Under the pieces are notes generated by a model. The model worked only from the letters and a program-made list of their open reading frames with translations, had not been told where the DNA came from and made no database searches. This document shows, piece after piece, positions 43,547-52,282 of a stretch of 64,000 nt of DNA. The position numbers and the translations under genes were made by a program. Numbering within the stretch: position 1 is the stretch's first letter; each line of letters begins with the position of its first letter. This stretch comes from Actinoplanes teichomyceticus ATCC 31121 (GTDB taxonomy: Bacteria > Actinomycetota > Actinomycetes > Mycobacteriales > Micromonosporaceae): NCBI RefSeq assembly GCF_003711105.1, contig NZ_CP023865.1:5171001-5235000 (forward strand). The letters run 5' to 3'.

Positions 43547-44970
43547 ATGACGTACGTCAATCGCCGCACCCTGCTCAGGGGCGGCCTCGGGGTGACCACC
43601 GCCGGTGCCCTCGCCACGATCCTCCCGGCGGGCGCCGAAGGCGCGCCGCATGCCGACCCGGTGCCCACCGACGCGCAGATCTACGGCGTGCCCACCACCC
43701 AGCCCCTGGTCAGCCGGCGGGCCGACCCGTTCGTCACCCCGCGGGTGAACGGCATGTACTACTTCACCGGCTCGGTGCCGGAGTACGACCGGATCGTGGT
43801 GCGCGGCGCGAGCACGCTCGCCGGGCTGACCGACGCCGCCGAGACGACATCTGGAAACGGCCGGCGACCGGCGTCATGGCCGGGCACATCTGGGCCCCGG
43901 AGCTGCACCGCATCGACGGCAGGTGGTACGTCTACTTCGCCGCCGGCGACTCCGACGACGTCTTCCGGGTGCGTATCTACGTCCTGGAGTCGGCCCTGGA
44001 CGACCCGCGCGACGCCGCCGGGTGGAGCCTCAAGGGCAAGGTCGCCCTGGAGTGGGACAGCTTCGCGCTGGACGCCACCACGTTCGCGCACCGCGGCCGG
44101 CGGTACCTGGTGTGGGCGCAGAGCGAGCCGGAGATCGCGGTCAACTCCAGCCTGTACATCGCCGAGATGGCCAACCCGTGGACGCTTTCGAGCAAGCCCA
44201 CCCGGATCACCACGCCCACCCGTGGCTGGGAGATCCAGGGCTACCGGGTGAACGAGGGCCCGGCCGTGCTGATCCGCAACGGGCGGGTCTTCCTCACCTT
44301 CTCGGCCAGCGCCACCGACGCGCGCTACTGCATGGGCCTGCTCACCGCGGACGCCGACGCGAACCTGCTGGAGCGGGCCAGCTGGGTGAAGACCCCGGAC
44401 CCGATCTTCGTGAGCAACGACGAGACGAGGCGCTGGGGTCCCGGGCACAACGCGTTCACCGTGGCCGAGGACGGCAAGACCGACGTGCTGGTCTACCACG
44501 CCCGCGACTACGAGCAGATCACCGGCGACCCGCTGTACGACCCGAACCGGCACGCCCGCGTGCAGAAGCTCTACTGGCACCCGGACGGCACCCCGCTGTT
44601 CGGGGTGCCGGTCGGCGACGGCGGCCCGATCGTGCGCCTGTCGCCGCGGGACTCGCGGGACTCGTACGTCCGCCACACCGGCTCCGCCGTGCAGGTCGCG
44701 CAGGCGCCACGGGACCTGGGCGCCACCCAGTTCCGGTTCGTCGCCGGGGCGGACGGCGCGGAGACGATCCAGTCGGTGGACCAGCCGTCGCTGTTCGTCC
44801 GGATCGACGGCGCCACCGTGCGGCTGGACCCGACCGGCACGCCGGTACGCCGGATCCCGGCCAAGGGCGGAGTGACCATCCGCAGCGCCGCCGACCCGAC
44901 GATCCACCTGCGGCAGTCCGCCGGTGTGCTGACGGCGGGCCCGAAGGCGACGGTCTTCCGCCTGAGCTGA
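43547..44970 (+). pseudogene. Secreted GH43-type glycosidase, disrupted by a 1-nt frameshift
   Basis: The ATG at 43547 starts a Tat-like signal (TYVNRRTLLRGGLG), and SRRADPFVTPRVNGMYYFTGSVP has the catalytic-base Asp and Tyr pattern of GH43 enzymes. After LAGLTDAAETT (near 43850) the frame breaks. In the +1 frame the protein resumes with IWKRPATGVMAGHIWAPELHRIDGRW-like sequence, HIWAPELH being the hallmark of GH43, and continues to 44970. One inserted base after ACGAC would restore a protein of about 475 residues. The C-terminal 110 residues (with DQPSLFVRIDGATVRLDP) look like an AbfB/CBM42-type trefoil. As read, the gene is a pseudogene, but the rest has no other lesion, so a recent mutation or base-calling error is possible. 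Second gene of the GH51 operon. Confidence 0.85.
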
Positions 44971-44976
44971 CCGGCG

Positions 44977-45012
44977 CCGGTTTCGCCGGGCCGGCCGGCC
45001 CGGCGAAACCGG
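44977..45012 (+). terminator. 36-bp palindromic terminator of the arabinofuranosidase operon
   Basis: CCGGTTTCGCCGGGCC (44977-44992) and its exact complement at 44997-45012 flank GGCC. It starts 7 bp after the GH43-type stop codon, and the whole 36 bp is a perfect palindrome. Confidence 0.85.
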
Positions 45013-45057
45013 GGCTCGACAACTCAGGTCGGCCACCGGCCGCCCGATGATGCGGGG

Positions 45058-46497
45058 GTGTTCACCGCCGAAGCCTCTCAGATCACCGAGCAGCCGGTGG
45101 CCGACGGCCGGTCCCACGCCGTCGACGCCAGCTCGCTCGCGTACCTGCGCGTCGACCGTTCCGGCCTGATCCGAGACTGGAATCCGGCTGCGGAGCGGCT
45201 GTTCGGCTGGCGCCGCGACGACGTGCTCGGCCGCCGGCTGGCGGACACCATCATCCCGCCCGCGCTGCGGGCCGCCCACAACGCCGGGTTCGCCCGGCGG
45301 CTGGTCACCGGCGAGCGGCCCGGGCCGGGTCACCGCTTCGAGATGCCCGCCGTGCACCGCGACGGCTCCGAGTTGAGCATCTCGATGACCATGGACGCGC
45401 TCGGGGACGAGGGCTTCTGCGCGTTCATCTCCGACCAGACCGAGTGGCACGAGGCGCGCCAGGAACTGCAGCGCAGCAACCAGCTGATCACCGCGATCCT
45501 GCAGCACACCACCGCGATGATCTCGGCCAAGGACCTGGACGGCCGCTACCTGTTCGTCAACGGCGAGTACGAGCGGGTCTTCCAGGTCACCGCCGCCGAC
45601 ATGGTCGGCCGGGGCGAGCAGGACGTGCTGCCGGCCGCGGTCGCCGCGCACAGCCGGGCGCACGACGTGCAGGTGGTGGAGAGCGGCGCCGCCCGGACCG
45701 TGCTCGAGGAGCTGCCGTTCGGCGACGACATCCGCCAGTACGTGGTCACCCGGGTCCCGCTCACCGACCCGGACGGCTCGGTCTACGGCGTCTGCACGAT
45801 CGCCATCGACGACACCGCCCGCCGGCGCAGCGAGGCCGCGCTCGGCGCGAGCGAGGAGCGTTTCCGCAACACCGTGCACAACGCGCCCGGAATGCTCTAC
45901 CAGTTCCGGGTCGAGCCGGACGGCCGCGCCGGATTCAGCTTCGTCTCCGACGCCTGCCGCGAGCTCTACGGCGTCGACCCCGAGCAGATCACCACGTCAC
46001 AGGCCGACATCCTGGACTTCATCGTCGAGGAGGACCGGGAGTCCTTCCTGACCTCGGTCCGGGAGTCGGCGAGCACCCTGCAACCCTGGGAGTGGCAGGG
46101 CGGCATCGTCCGCCGCGACGGCCTGCGCCGCTGGCTGTACGGCACCGCGCGGCCGCACCGGGAGCCCGGCGGCGCGACCGTCTGGGACGGGATGCTGCTC
46201 GACCGTACCCGGGAGCACACCGCCCGCTGTGACCTGGAGGACCTCGCCCGCCGCCTGGCCACGCTCTCCTTCACCGCCACCGGCGACCGTGACCCGGTCG
46301 CCGAGCTGGTCGACCCGGCCGACCACGACGAGCTCGCCCGCGCCTGGGCCGCGGCCCGCGCCGGCGCGCCCGCCGACACCGAGCTGACCGCGGCCGGCCC
46401 GGACGGCGGCCGGCTGCTGGTCCGGCTGCGCCCCCGCGTCGAGGGCGGCCGCACGCTGGTCGACGGCGCCTGCTTCCACCTCGGGGGGCGCCCGTGA
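45058..46497 (+). CDS. Triple-PAS sensory protein
   Basis: A cytoplasmic sensor of 479 residues with at least three PAS domains: residues about 20-140 (YLRVDRSGLIRDWNPAAERLFGW), about 145-265 (ISAKDLDGRYLFVNGEYERVF, then VYGVCTIAIDDTARR, the usual PAS end) and about 275-390 (VSDACRELYGV, followed by FIVEEDRESF, a PAS_3-like end). The last 80 residues have no recognisable output domain. Start GTG 45058 is 45 bp after the operon terminator. It overlaps the GGDEF-EAL gene by 4 nt (stop TGA inside GTGA), so the two are translated together and this protein may feed its signal to that enzyme. Confidence 0.88.
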   Translation: MFTAEASQITEQPVADGRSHAVDASSLAYLRVDRSGLIRDWNPAAERLFGWRRDDVLGRRLADTIIPPALRAAHNAGFARRLVTGERPGPGHRFEMPAVHRDGSELSISMTMDALGDEGFCAFISDQTEWHEARQELQRSNQLITAILQHTTAMISAKDLDGRYLFVNGEYERVFQVTAADMVGRGEQDVLPAAVAAHSRAHDVQVVESGAARTVLEELPFGDDIRQYVVTRVPLTDPDGSVYGVCTIAIDDTARRRSEAALGASEERFRNTVHNAPGMLYQFRVEPDGRAGFSFVSDACRELYGVDPEQITTSQADILDFIVEEDRESFLTSVRESASTLQPWEWQGGIVRRDGLRRWLYGTARPHREPGGATVWDGMLLDRTREHTARCDLEDLARRLATLSFTATGDRDPVAELVDPADHDELARAWAAARAGAPADTELTAAGPDGGRLLVRLRPRVEGGRTLVDGACFHLGGRP

Positions 46498-48203
46498 CGG
46501 CGACCGCACCGGGACCGCGGCTGCCCCGCAAGCTCGGCGAGATCGGCATCCCGACCACGCCGCTGCCGGCGAGCACCCCGATCAGCGAGATCGAGGCGAC
46601 GCTGCACGGTGACCGGCACACTCCGGGCGTCATCGTGCGCACCGAGGCCGGGCACCGGCTGGTCAGCCGCGAGCTGCTGGACCGGGCGGCGACCGGGCGT
46701 CTCGGCTTCGGCCGGGCGCTGACGATCCGGCGGACCGTCGGCGACCTGTCGCTCGCCGACACGCTGACGCTGCCCGCCGACACCGACATCGACGTGGCCG
46801 CCCAGGCCGCGCTGGCCCGTCCACCCCGCGAACGCGAGGAGCCGGTGCTGGTCAGCTGGCCGGACGGCCGGCACGGGATCGCCCCGATGATGGACCTGCT
46901 GGCCGCGATGGCCGGCCGGTACGCCCGGCTCTCGCGCACCGACCAGCTCACCGGGCTGCCCAACCGCAGCACGGTCGCGGCCGAGGGCCAGCGCCGCCTC
47001 GACGCCGGTGGGTTGGGCGCCGTGCTGCACCTGGGTCTGGACCGGTTCCAGGACGCCAACGACGTGCTCGGCCACCACGGCGCGGACATGCTGCTGCACC
47101 GGGTCGCGGTCGCGCTCAGGGCGGTGAGCGGCACCGGCAACCTGGTCGCCCGGCTGGACGGCGACCAGTTCCTGGTGCTGCTCTCCGAGCTGCCGTCCGG
47201 GTACACCCGGCAGAGCATGGGCCGGCACATCGCGGCCGGCATCCGCGGGCCGCACCCGATCGACGGCCTGCCGATCAGCGTCGAGGTCAGCATCGGGATC
47301 AGCCCGGCCGACCACCACGACATCGCGGTGCTGCAGCGCCGCGCCGCCGCCGCGATGCGCCGTGCCAAGCAGGACCGGACCGGCGTGGTCGAGTGGACCC
47401 CCGGCCTGGACAGCACCCAGCGGGTCGACCTGCGCCAGCTCACCGAGCTGCGTACCGGCCTGCGCAGCGGGCACCTGCGGCTGCACTACCAGCCGCTGCA
47501 CGACGCCACCAGCCGGGCGCTGGCCGGGGTGGAGGCACTGGTCCGCTGGCAGCACCCGCAGCGCGGGCTGCTGCCGCCCGGCGTCTTCCTGCCCGACGCG
47601 GAACGCTCCGACGTCATCCTGGAGCTGACCGACTGGGTGCTGGCCGAGGCGCTGCACCAGGCGGCGCTCTGGAAACGGCAGGGCCACCACGTGCCGGTGT
47701 CGGTGAACCTGCCGGCGGCGTATCTCGCCCAGGACCGCGCCGTGCCGACCATCCTGGCCCTGCTGCAGCTGGAGGGCGTGCCGGCGGACCTGCTCACCGT
47801 CGAGATCACCGAGACCGCGGTGCTGATCCGCCCGGACCAGGTCGCCGCCCAGCTCGCCGAGCTGCGACTGCGCGGCGTGCGGGTGGCGATCGACGACTTC
47901 GGCACCGGGTACACCTCGCTCGGCCTGCTCCCCCGCCTGCCGATCGACGAACTCAAGATCGACCGGTCGTTCGTGGTGCAGATGCACGACTCGCCCGCGC
48001 ACGCCACGATCATCGAGTCGGTGATCGCCATCGCGAGGTCGCTGGGCATGAAGGTGGTCGCCGAGGGCGTCGAGGACGAGCCGACCGCGGCCGACCTGGC
48101 CCGCGCCGGCGTCGACCTGCTGCAGGGCTACCACCTGAACCGCCCCACCCCGCCGGAGGCCGTCCCGCTGCCCGCGCCGGCCCCGCTGCCCACCGCCGCC
48201 TGA
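46494..48203 (+). CDS. GGDEF-EAL protein, degenerate GGDEF, intact EAL
   Basis: A cyclic-di-GMP signalling protein of 569 residues. An N-terminal domain (about 1-140) with ADTLTLPADTDIDVAAQAAL resembles a CBS-like or small sensory module. The GGDEF region (about 145-300) starts with RTDQLTGLPNRST but has RLDGDQFLVL where RxGGDEF is required, so cyclase activity is unlikely. The EAL domain (about 315-560) keeps GVEALVRWQHP, NLPAAYL, VEITETAV, DDFGTGYTSL, LKIDRSFV and AEGVEDEPT, so it should be an active phosphodiesterase. It overlaps the PAS gene upstream. No membrane segments, so cytosolic. Confidence 0.93.
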   Translation: MTATAPGPRLPRKLGEIGIPTTPLPASTPISEIEATLHGDRHTPGVIVRTEAGHRLVSRELLDRAATGRLGFGRALTIRRTVGDLSLADTLTLPADTDIDVAAQAALARPPREREEPVLVSWPDGRHGIAPMMDLLAAMAGRYARLSRTDQLTGLPNRSTVAAEGQRRLDAGGLGAVLHLGLDRFQDANDVLGHHGADMLLHRVAVALRAVSGTGNLVARLDGDQFLVLLSELPSGYTRQSMGRHIAAGIRGPHPIDGLPISVEVSIGISPADHHDIAVLQRRAAAAMRRAKQDRTGVVEWTPGLDSTQRVDLRQLTELRTGLRSGHLRLHYQPLHDATSRALAGVEALVRWQHPQRGLLPPGVFLPDAERSDVILELTDWVLAEALHQAALWKRQGHHVPVSVNLPAAYLAQDRAVPTILALLQLEGVPADLLTVEITETAVLIRPDQVAAQLAELRLRGVRVAIDDFGTGYTSLGLLPRLPIDELKIDRSFVVQMHDSPAHATIIESVIAIARSLGMKVVAEGVEDEPTAADLARAGVDLLQGYHLNRPTPPEAVPLPAPAPLPTAA

Positions 48204-48293
48204 CGGCGACGAACCACCCTTTCCCGGTACGAGCCCCGGGCGCATGACGGATGTTCAGCGGGAGGTGCGGCAAGCAGATGCTGTCTGCCCGGA

Positions 48294-48716
48294 TCAGGTC
48301 GACGGTTCGAGGATGACCACGGGGATCTCTCTCGTGGTGGCCTCCTGGTACTTCCGGTAGGACGGCATCATCGTGATCATCAGCTGCCACAGTCCTGGTC
48401 CTTCTTCTGCCGGGGCGATCCGGGCCCGCGCGGGGAGGGTCTCGGTCCCGACCTGGATGGTGACGTTCGGGTCGGCGCAGAGATTGAGGAACCAGGCGGG
48501 GTGCCGGTCGGCTCCCGCGTTGGACGCGACGACAACATAGCGATCGTCCTCTCGTGCGTAGGCCAGCGCGGTTCGGCGCAACTTTCCCGATCGGCGGCCT
48601 CGCGTGATCAGCAACAGGTCGCTCACGCCGGGCCGGGGAGTGCCGTTGGTCTCTGCGAAACGGCGGATGTGTGCGGCGACCCAGGGGTTCGGGCTGTCGA
48701 AGATCTCGCCGGCCAT
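48294..48716 (-). CDS. Deazaflavin (F420)-dependent nitroreductase-family protein
   Basis: A 140-residue protein of the DDN-type family that binds cofactor F420 and often reduces quinones or nitro compounds. The start MAGEIFDSPNPWVAAHIRRFAETNG and the block LLLITRGRRSGKLRRTALAYAREDDRYVVVASNAGADRHPAWFLNL are characteristic, as is YRKYQEATTREIPVVILEP at the end. It overlaps the stop codon of the NmrA-like gene (ATGA overlap), so the two form an operon. An HxlR regulator is divergent from it. Confidence 0.92.
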   Translation of the reverse strand: MAGEIFDSPNPWVAAHIRRFAETNGTPRPGVSDLLLITRGRRSGKLRRTALAYAREDDRYVVVASNAGADRHPAWFLNLCADPNVTIQVGTETLPARARIAPAEEGPGLWQLMITMMPSYRKYQEATTREIPVVILEPST

Positions 48717-49351
48717 CAGGCGGCCTCGACACCGAGATGGGTCCGGTGGTGCGCAGGGGTATCGATCTCGTCGATCAGCGCGACGGCGAGGTCGGCGTAC
48801 GAGATGCGACTGGCCGCGTCGGCCATCGCCGTGCGGTAGCGCCCGGAGCGCGCGCCGCCGTGGTCGAAGTCGCCGGCAGGGCTGACGACCAGCCAGTCCA
48901 CGCCGGTGGTCGCGGTACGCAGCACCCGCGTACCGGCGGCGTGGGCGAGGTAGAACGAGCGGTACTCCTGCGGATAGCCGGGCGTGTCCATCAGCGCCAC
49001 CCCGTGCTCGGTCTGCAACGTCGACGCCAGGCCGACCACCAGCAGCCGGGTTACCTGCGCGCGAGCCAGTCCGTCCAGCAAGGCGCGGGCAGCGCCGGTG
49101 TAGAGGGCGCTGGGCCGCACTGCGGCGTCGTGGACGGCGCTGATCGCAGCATCGTGTCCAGCGGCCTGCCGGGCGACGCTGTCCGCGTCCGTCACGTCAC
49201 CAGCCATCAGCTGCACGCCGTCGCCCGACAGGCCGCCATGCCCGCCCGGATCACGAACCACCGCGGTGACCTGGTGACCACGACGGCGCGCCTCGGCGAC
49301 GGCCGCCCGTCCGGCCCGGCCGCCCGCACCGAAAACCACCAACCTGCCCAT
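48716..49351 (-). CDS. NmrA-like NAD(P)-binding oxidoreductase
   Basis: A 211-residue SDR-extended type protein. The nucleotide loop VVFGAGGRAGRAAVAEARRRGHQVTAVVRDP fits NmrA/NAD(P)-binding_10 proteins, followed by LMAGDVTDADSVARQAAG and VGLASTLQTE. Most likely an NADPH-dependent reductase or redox sensor. ATG 49351 was preferred over the longer open frame (to 49669), because it gives the dinucleotide loop directly after Met. Divergent from the HxlR regulator over about 106 bp; 4-nt ATGA overlap with the deazaflavin oxidoreductase gene. Confidence 0.9.
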   Translation of the reverse strand: MGRLVVFGAGGRAGRAAVAEARRRGHQVTAVVRDPGGHGGLSGDGVQLMAGDVTDADSVARQAAGHDAAISAVHDAAVRPSALYTGAARALLDGLARAQVTRLLVVGLASTLQTEHGVALMDTPGYPQEYRSFYLAHAAGTRVLRTATTGVDWLVVSPAGDFDHGGARSGRYRTAMADAASRISYADLAVALIDEIDTPAHHRTHLGVEAA

Positions 49352-49420
49352 CTCGGCACCTCGCCTCTCTGAGCCGGCCCCATCGCCGGCGCCGCCGCAG
49401 ACCGTATCCGGACAGGTAGT

Positions 49421-49433
49421 TACCGATCGGATA
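49421..49433. promoter_or_regulatory. HxlR-type operator
   Basis: TACCGATCGGATA contains the perfect palindrome CCGATCGG (49423-49430) flanked by TA on both sides. It lies between the divergent hxlR-type gene and the oxidoreductase pair, as expected for HxlR operators. Confidence 0.55.
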
Positions 49434-49457
49434 CCGGCTACCGTGGAGGTCGTGACG

Positions 49458-49826
49458 ATGCCCCTGGATCCCGACATGTTCGACCCGGTGTGTCCCTCCG
49501 ATCTGTCGCCGATCCGGATCGGCGACAAGTGGGCCGGCATGATCGTCCGGTGCCTGGAGCAGGGACCACGGCGGTTCTCCGAGCTTCGCGTTCCGCTGCG
49601 TGGCATCACGGCGAAAGCGCTCACCAAGTCACTCAGGACGCTGCAACGTGACGGCCTGATCGAACGCACCAGCCACCTCGGGCCGGTGCGTCGCGTCGAG
49701 TACGAACTGACCCCTTTGGGCCGCAGCCTGCTCCAGCCGATGACCGCCGCGTGCGCCTGGGCCCGGGAACACTGGGAGGAGCTCCTCGACGCCCGCGAAG
49801 CATCGACTGGCGGCCGGCGTGGGTGA
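49458..49826 (+). CDS. HxlR-family transcriptional regulator
   Basis: A winged-helix regulator of about 122 residues. The family core is complete: LSPIRIGDKWAGMIVRCLEQGPRRFSELRVPLRGITAKALTKSLRTLQRDGLIERTSHLGPVRRVEYELTPLGRSL, with a Cys near the start (DPVCPSDL) that in many HxlR proteins senses electrophiles or redox change. ATG 49458 was chosen because GGAGG stands 8 nt upstream; two earlier GTG codons are possible. Probably represses the divergent NmrA/deazaflavin gene pair. Confidence 0.95.
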   Translation: MPLDPDMFDPVCPSDLSPIRIGDKWAGMIVRCLEQGPRRFSELRVPLRGITAKALTKSLRTLQRDGLIERTSHLGPVRRVEYELTPLGRSLLQPMTAACAWAREHWEELLDAREASTGGRRG

Positions 49827-49829
49827 CGG

Positions 49830-50110
49830 CTGGCAACCTGAGCCGCGCACGAAGAAGCGGGAGCTGACCCGGATGTGGGCGGACAACGCCTACACCGGCC
49901 TGACCGACTCGACCCGCAACGATCTCGACCTCACCTTCAAGGTCGTGAAGAAGCCACCGAACCAGATCGGGTTCAAGGTGCTGCCCCGCCTTCTGTGGAA
50001 TCTGGTTCGTCAAGTCCGTCCGGCCATGACGGACCGGCTTTCCCGCGAATCCGGGTTGCCTGCCCGCGATTACGCGGCCCGCAGCGAGGCAGAAGCGGAT
50101 GTCGGTGACC
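49830..50110 (+). pseudogene. Remnant of an IS5-type transposase C-terminus
   Basis: Translated frame WADNAYTGLTDSTRNDLDLTFKVVKK, GFKVLPRLLWNL and, after a degraded stretch, LPARDYAARSEAEADVGDL align in order with the end of IS5-group DDE transposases (usual forms: WADNAYTG, GFxVLPRRWVVERT, RRLARDYE). The motif WVVERT with the catalytic Glu is missing, and the N-terminus is absent. It starts right after the HxlR gene, marking the left edge of an accessory stretch. Confidence 0.55.
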
Positions 50111-50118
50111 TCTGCCGA

Positions 50119-50704
50119 TCAGGGGTCGAAGTTCCAATACGCCGGCAGGGCGCCGTCACACGGAGCACAGGTGAAGTCGCTGTCGCGGACGATGTTGCGC
50201 TCGCCGCAGGAACGGACATCGCCGGCAGACGAGCTTGGTGGTGAAGTCCCCGAGCTGCGTGAGACCTAGGCGATCGAGCGCTGCGCCGACTGCCGTCCAG
50301 CAGTCCGGATCGGGACAGTAGCCGGTCGATTGGTTGGTCACCTCAAGCACGTGCCGCGCCCCCGCTGCGCCGGCGAACGTTGTCTCGCCCGCGGCAGGTA
50401 CGTCTCGGCCGGTTGCAACGGCGACATGCTCGCTGCGACGCGGGGCGGCCCTGAGCGAGCCGTCGAGCGCAACGACGAAGGTGAACGGCTCGTCGAACTC
50501 GGCTCGGGTCCGCGCGGCCGGCCAGCGGTCAAGAACAGCGCGGGAGCCGACATTGACCGCCTTTATGGGTGGACGTTCGTCCTGGGGTTCTGCTGGACCG
50601 ACATAGCGATACCGGCCCAATCTTCCCTTCTCGCGAAGGTAGCCAGTCGCTGCGGGGTTCGTCGACCCAGTTCCGCGCCCGACAGTTGGCGGCCGACGGA
50701 CCAC
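50119..50704 (-). pseudogene. Zinc-ribbon protein of unknown function, frameshifted near its end
   Basis: Function unknown. The frame contains SRAVLDRWPAARTRAEFDEPFTFVV, APRRSEHVA and LEVTNQSTGYCPDPDCWTAVGAALDRLGL, which looks like a conserved actinobacterial family I have seen but cannot name. After LVCRRCP the frame goes astray because of the doubled T (AA at 50211-50212 on the plus strand). Removing one base restores CPSCGERNIVRDSDFTCAPC, a Cys4 zinc ribbon, then ALPAYWNFDP and a stop at 50119-50121. As read, the C-terminal zinc ribbon is destroyed. The 5' end (ATG 50704) is also uncertain. It sits between a transposase remnant and a membrane protein, so decay is plausible. Confidence 0.65.
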
Positions 50705-50850
50705 CCAGGCGCGCGACTTGCGGCATGAGGAGAACGTTGTCTTGCAGGTGCGTTCTCCGGATCCGACTCACATGGTGATCAACAACCCCGAATCCATTTT
50801 CCGGGTTCTCCCCGATGTCCGGCTGGCGCGATTCGTTGCAGTATCACTGT

Positions 50851-51486
50851 GTGACGAAGCGGTGGCGACACCTGACCGTCTGGCTGCACGTATTGACGTC
50901 GGTCGGTTGGATGGCCCAGGCAATGGCGTTATGCGTGCTGCTCTCCGTCGGGTATGGATCCGACGTCTCGGTCCGTAGTGCGGCCACTTCCATGGCGCAC
51001 GTCCTCGACGGCCGCCTGCTGGGGCCGATGGCTGACGCCTCAGCCTTCACGGGCATCATGTTAGCCGCCGCCACGCCTTGGGGGTTCTTCCGGAACTGGT
51101 GGGTACTCATCAAGTTCGTGATCACGCTCGTCCAGCTCTACCTGGGAATCTTCCTACTTTCTCCGGCGCTCACGGAGTCCCTGACCGCCGGACCGTCACG
51201 GGTGCAGATCGCCGGGTCCGGGCTCATGGCAAGCGCCATCGCGTTCCAGGGCTGGCTTTCGGTCGCGAAGCCGTGGGGAAAGGTCCGCGCCCACCATCGC
51301 GCCCCCGTCGGAACCGGGCCCCGCTGGATCTTCGTAGCGACGGTGGGCGGAGGTCTTGCCGACCTGGCATTCGCCCTCGCCATTGGTCACCCCATGCCTT
51401 TGCTCTCGCTCACACTGCTCGTCATCGGATTGATCCGGCGGCCGCGCTGGGTAAACGGTCGAACGGCAAGGGCGGCTGTTCCGTAG
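50851..51486 (+). CDS. DUF2269-like integral membrane protein
   Basis: A small polytopic membrane protein of unknown function. From GTG 50851 it has about 211 residues and five hydrophobic helices (HLTVWLHVLTSVGWMAQAMA..., the central TGIMLAAATPWGFF, WWVLIKFVITLVQLYLGIFLL, WIFVATVGGGLADLAFALAIG and MPLLSLTLLVIGLI). HVLTSVGW and the TPWGFFRNWWVLIKF segment match proteins usually annotated as DUF2269-like. GTG was chosen because it puts the first helix close to the start; an ATG 12 codons upstream (50815) is the alternative. Base composition is lower in G+C than the core genes around it, consistent with the accessory stretch. Confidence 0.7.
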   Translation: MTKRWRHLTVWLHVLTSVGWMAQAMALCVLLSVGYGSDVSVRSAATSMAHVLDGRLLGPMADASAFTGIMLAAATPWGFFRNWWVLIKFVITLVQLYLGIFLLSPALTESLTAGPSRVQIAGSGLMASAIAFQGWLSVAKPWGKVRAHHRAPVGTGPRWIFVATVGGGLADLAFALAIGHPMPLLSLTLLVIGLIRRPRWVNGRTARAAVP

Positions 51487-51677
51487 TCACGTGGACGGGA
51501 CCCTCCGATGAACTGGCGAGCGCAGCGTGCAGGTGGCGAGTTCTCATCTGAAGTGGCGAGCGGACGAGCGTCCAGGACGGTCGTTCGATCAGGGAGTTGG
51601 GCAGGGTCGGGTAGCCCGGAAGGATCGCACCCCCCGGGCTACCCGACTCTGCATCGGCAGCCTTGAGAAAGCCGATC

Positions 51678-52198
51678 TCAGTACCATTTCTGATCCGGTG
51701 TGTTCAAACATTTCCACTGGATCACCGGTGCTCCGTCAGCCATGCCGCTGCCACCGACAGCCATGCATTTTCCGCTGTTCTGGTTGACAAACTCGTACGT
51801 CCCACCATTTCGTCTGCCATACCACCGCTGGTCTGGAATATCCGCGCACGGCCACTGGATAACATGGGCACCTTCTGCCGTGCTAGCGCCGCCGACACCC
51901 AGACATTGCCCGCTGTTGTCATTTCTGATCTGCCAATAGTCGTTACCTAGCCACCGCAGGATCCAAGACGGTCGCTGGTGCCCAAACAGGTCCATTGAAT
52001 CGCTTCCGCTCCCGGTGCGGTACTGGATGCCCCAATAGCCAGACACTTATGACTATTCAGGTTATGAAGGGCCATCTGACGATCGACCACTCGTGAAGGG
52101 GTCGACGGTTCCTTTGCCTGAACCTGCGGTGCACCAAAGCCAAGCATCCCCATGCCCGCAAGCATGACCGTCGCCACAGAGGAACAAGATTTTCTCAT
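51678..52198 (-). pseudogene. Secreted ricin-type beta-trefoil lectin, frameshifted
   Basis: The ATG at 52198 starts a signal peptide (MRKSCSSVATVMLAGMGMLGFGAPQVQA). The mature part has three trefoil repeats with the QxW pattern: AIQWTCLGTSD, then VIQWPCADIPDQRWY, then VIQWKCLNTPDQKWY, each with a Cys-x-x-[IVL]-G-type strand before it (KCLAIGASS, QCLGVGGAS, KCMAVGGSG). The reading frame breaks between the first and second repeats (near 51966-51973, GTSDR then stop); one added base restores the second half. Total reconstructed length about 173 residues, normal for a single trefoil lectin. The region has visibly lower G+C than its surroundings, suggesting acquisition. Confidence 0.8.
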
Positions 52199-52282
52199 TT
52201 CCCGTCCTTCCATCCAGCCGATGGATTCTCAGTATAAGTTCGACGATCGCGCGTCCTCGCCAGTTCGGGAAATTGACTATGA

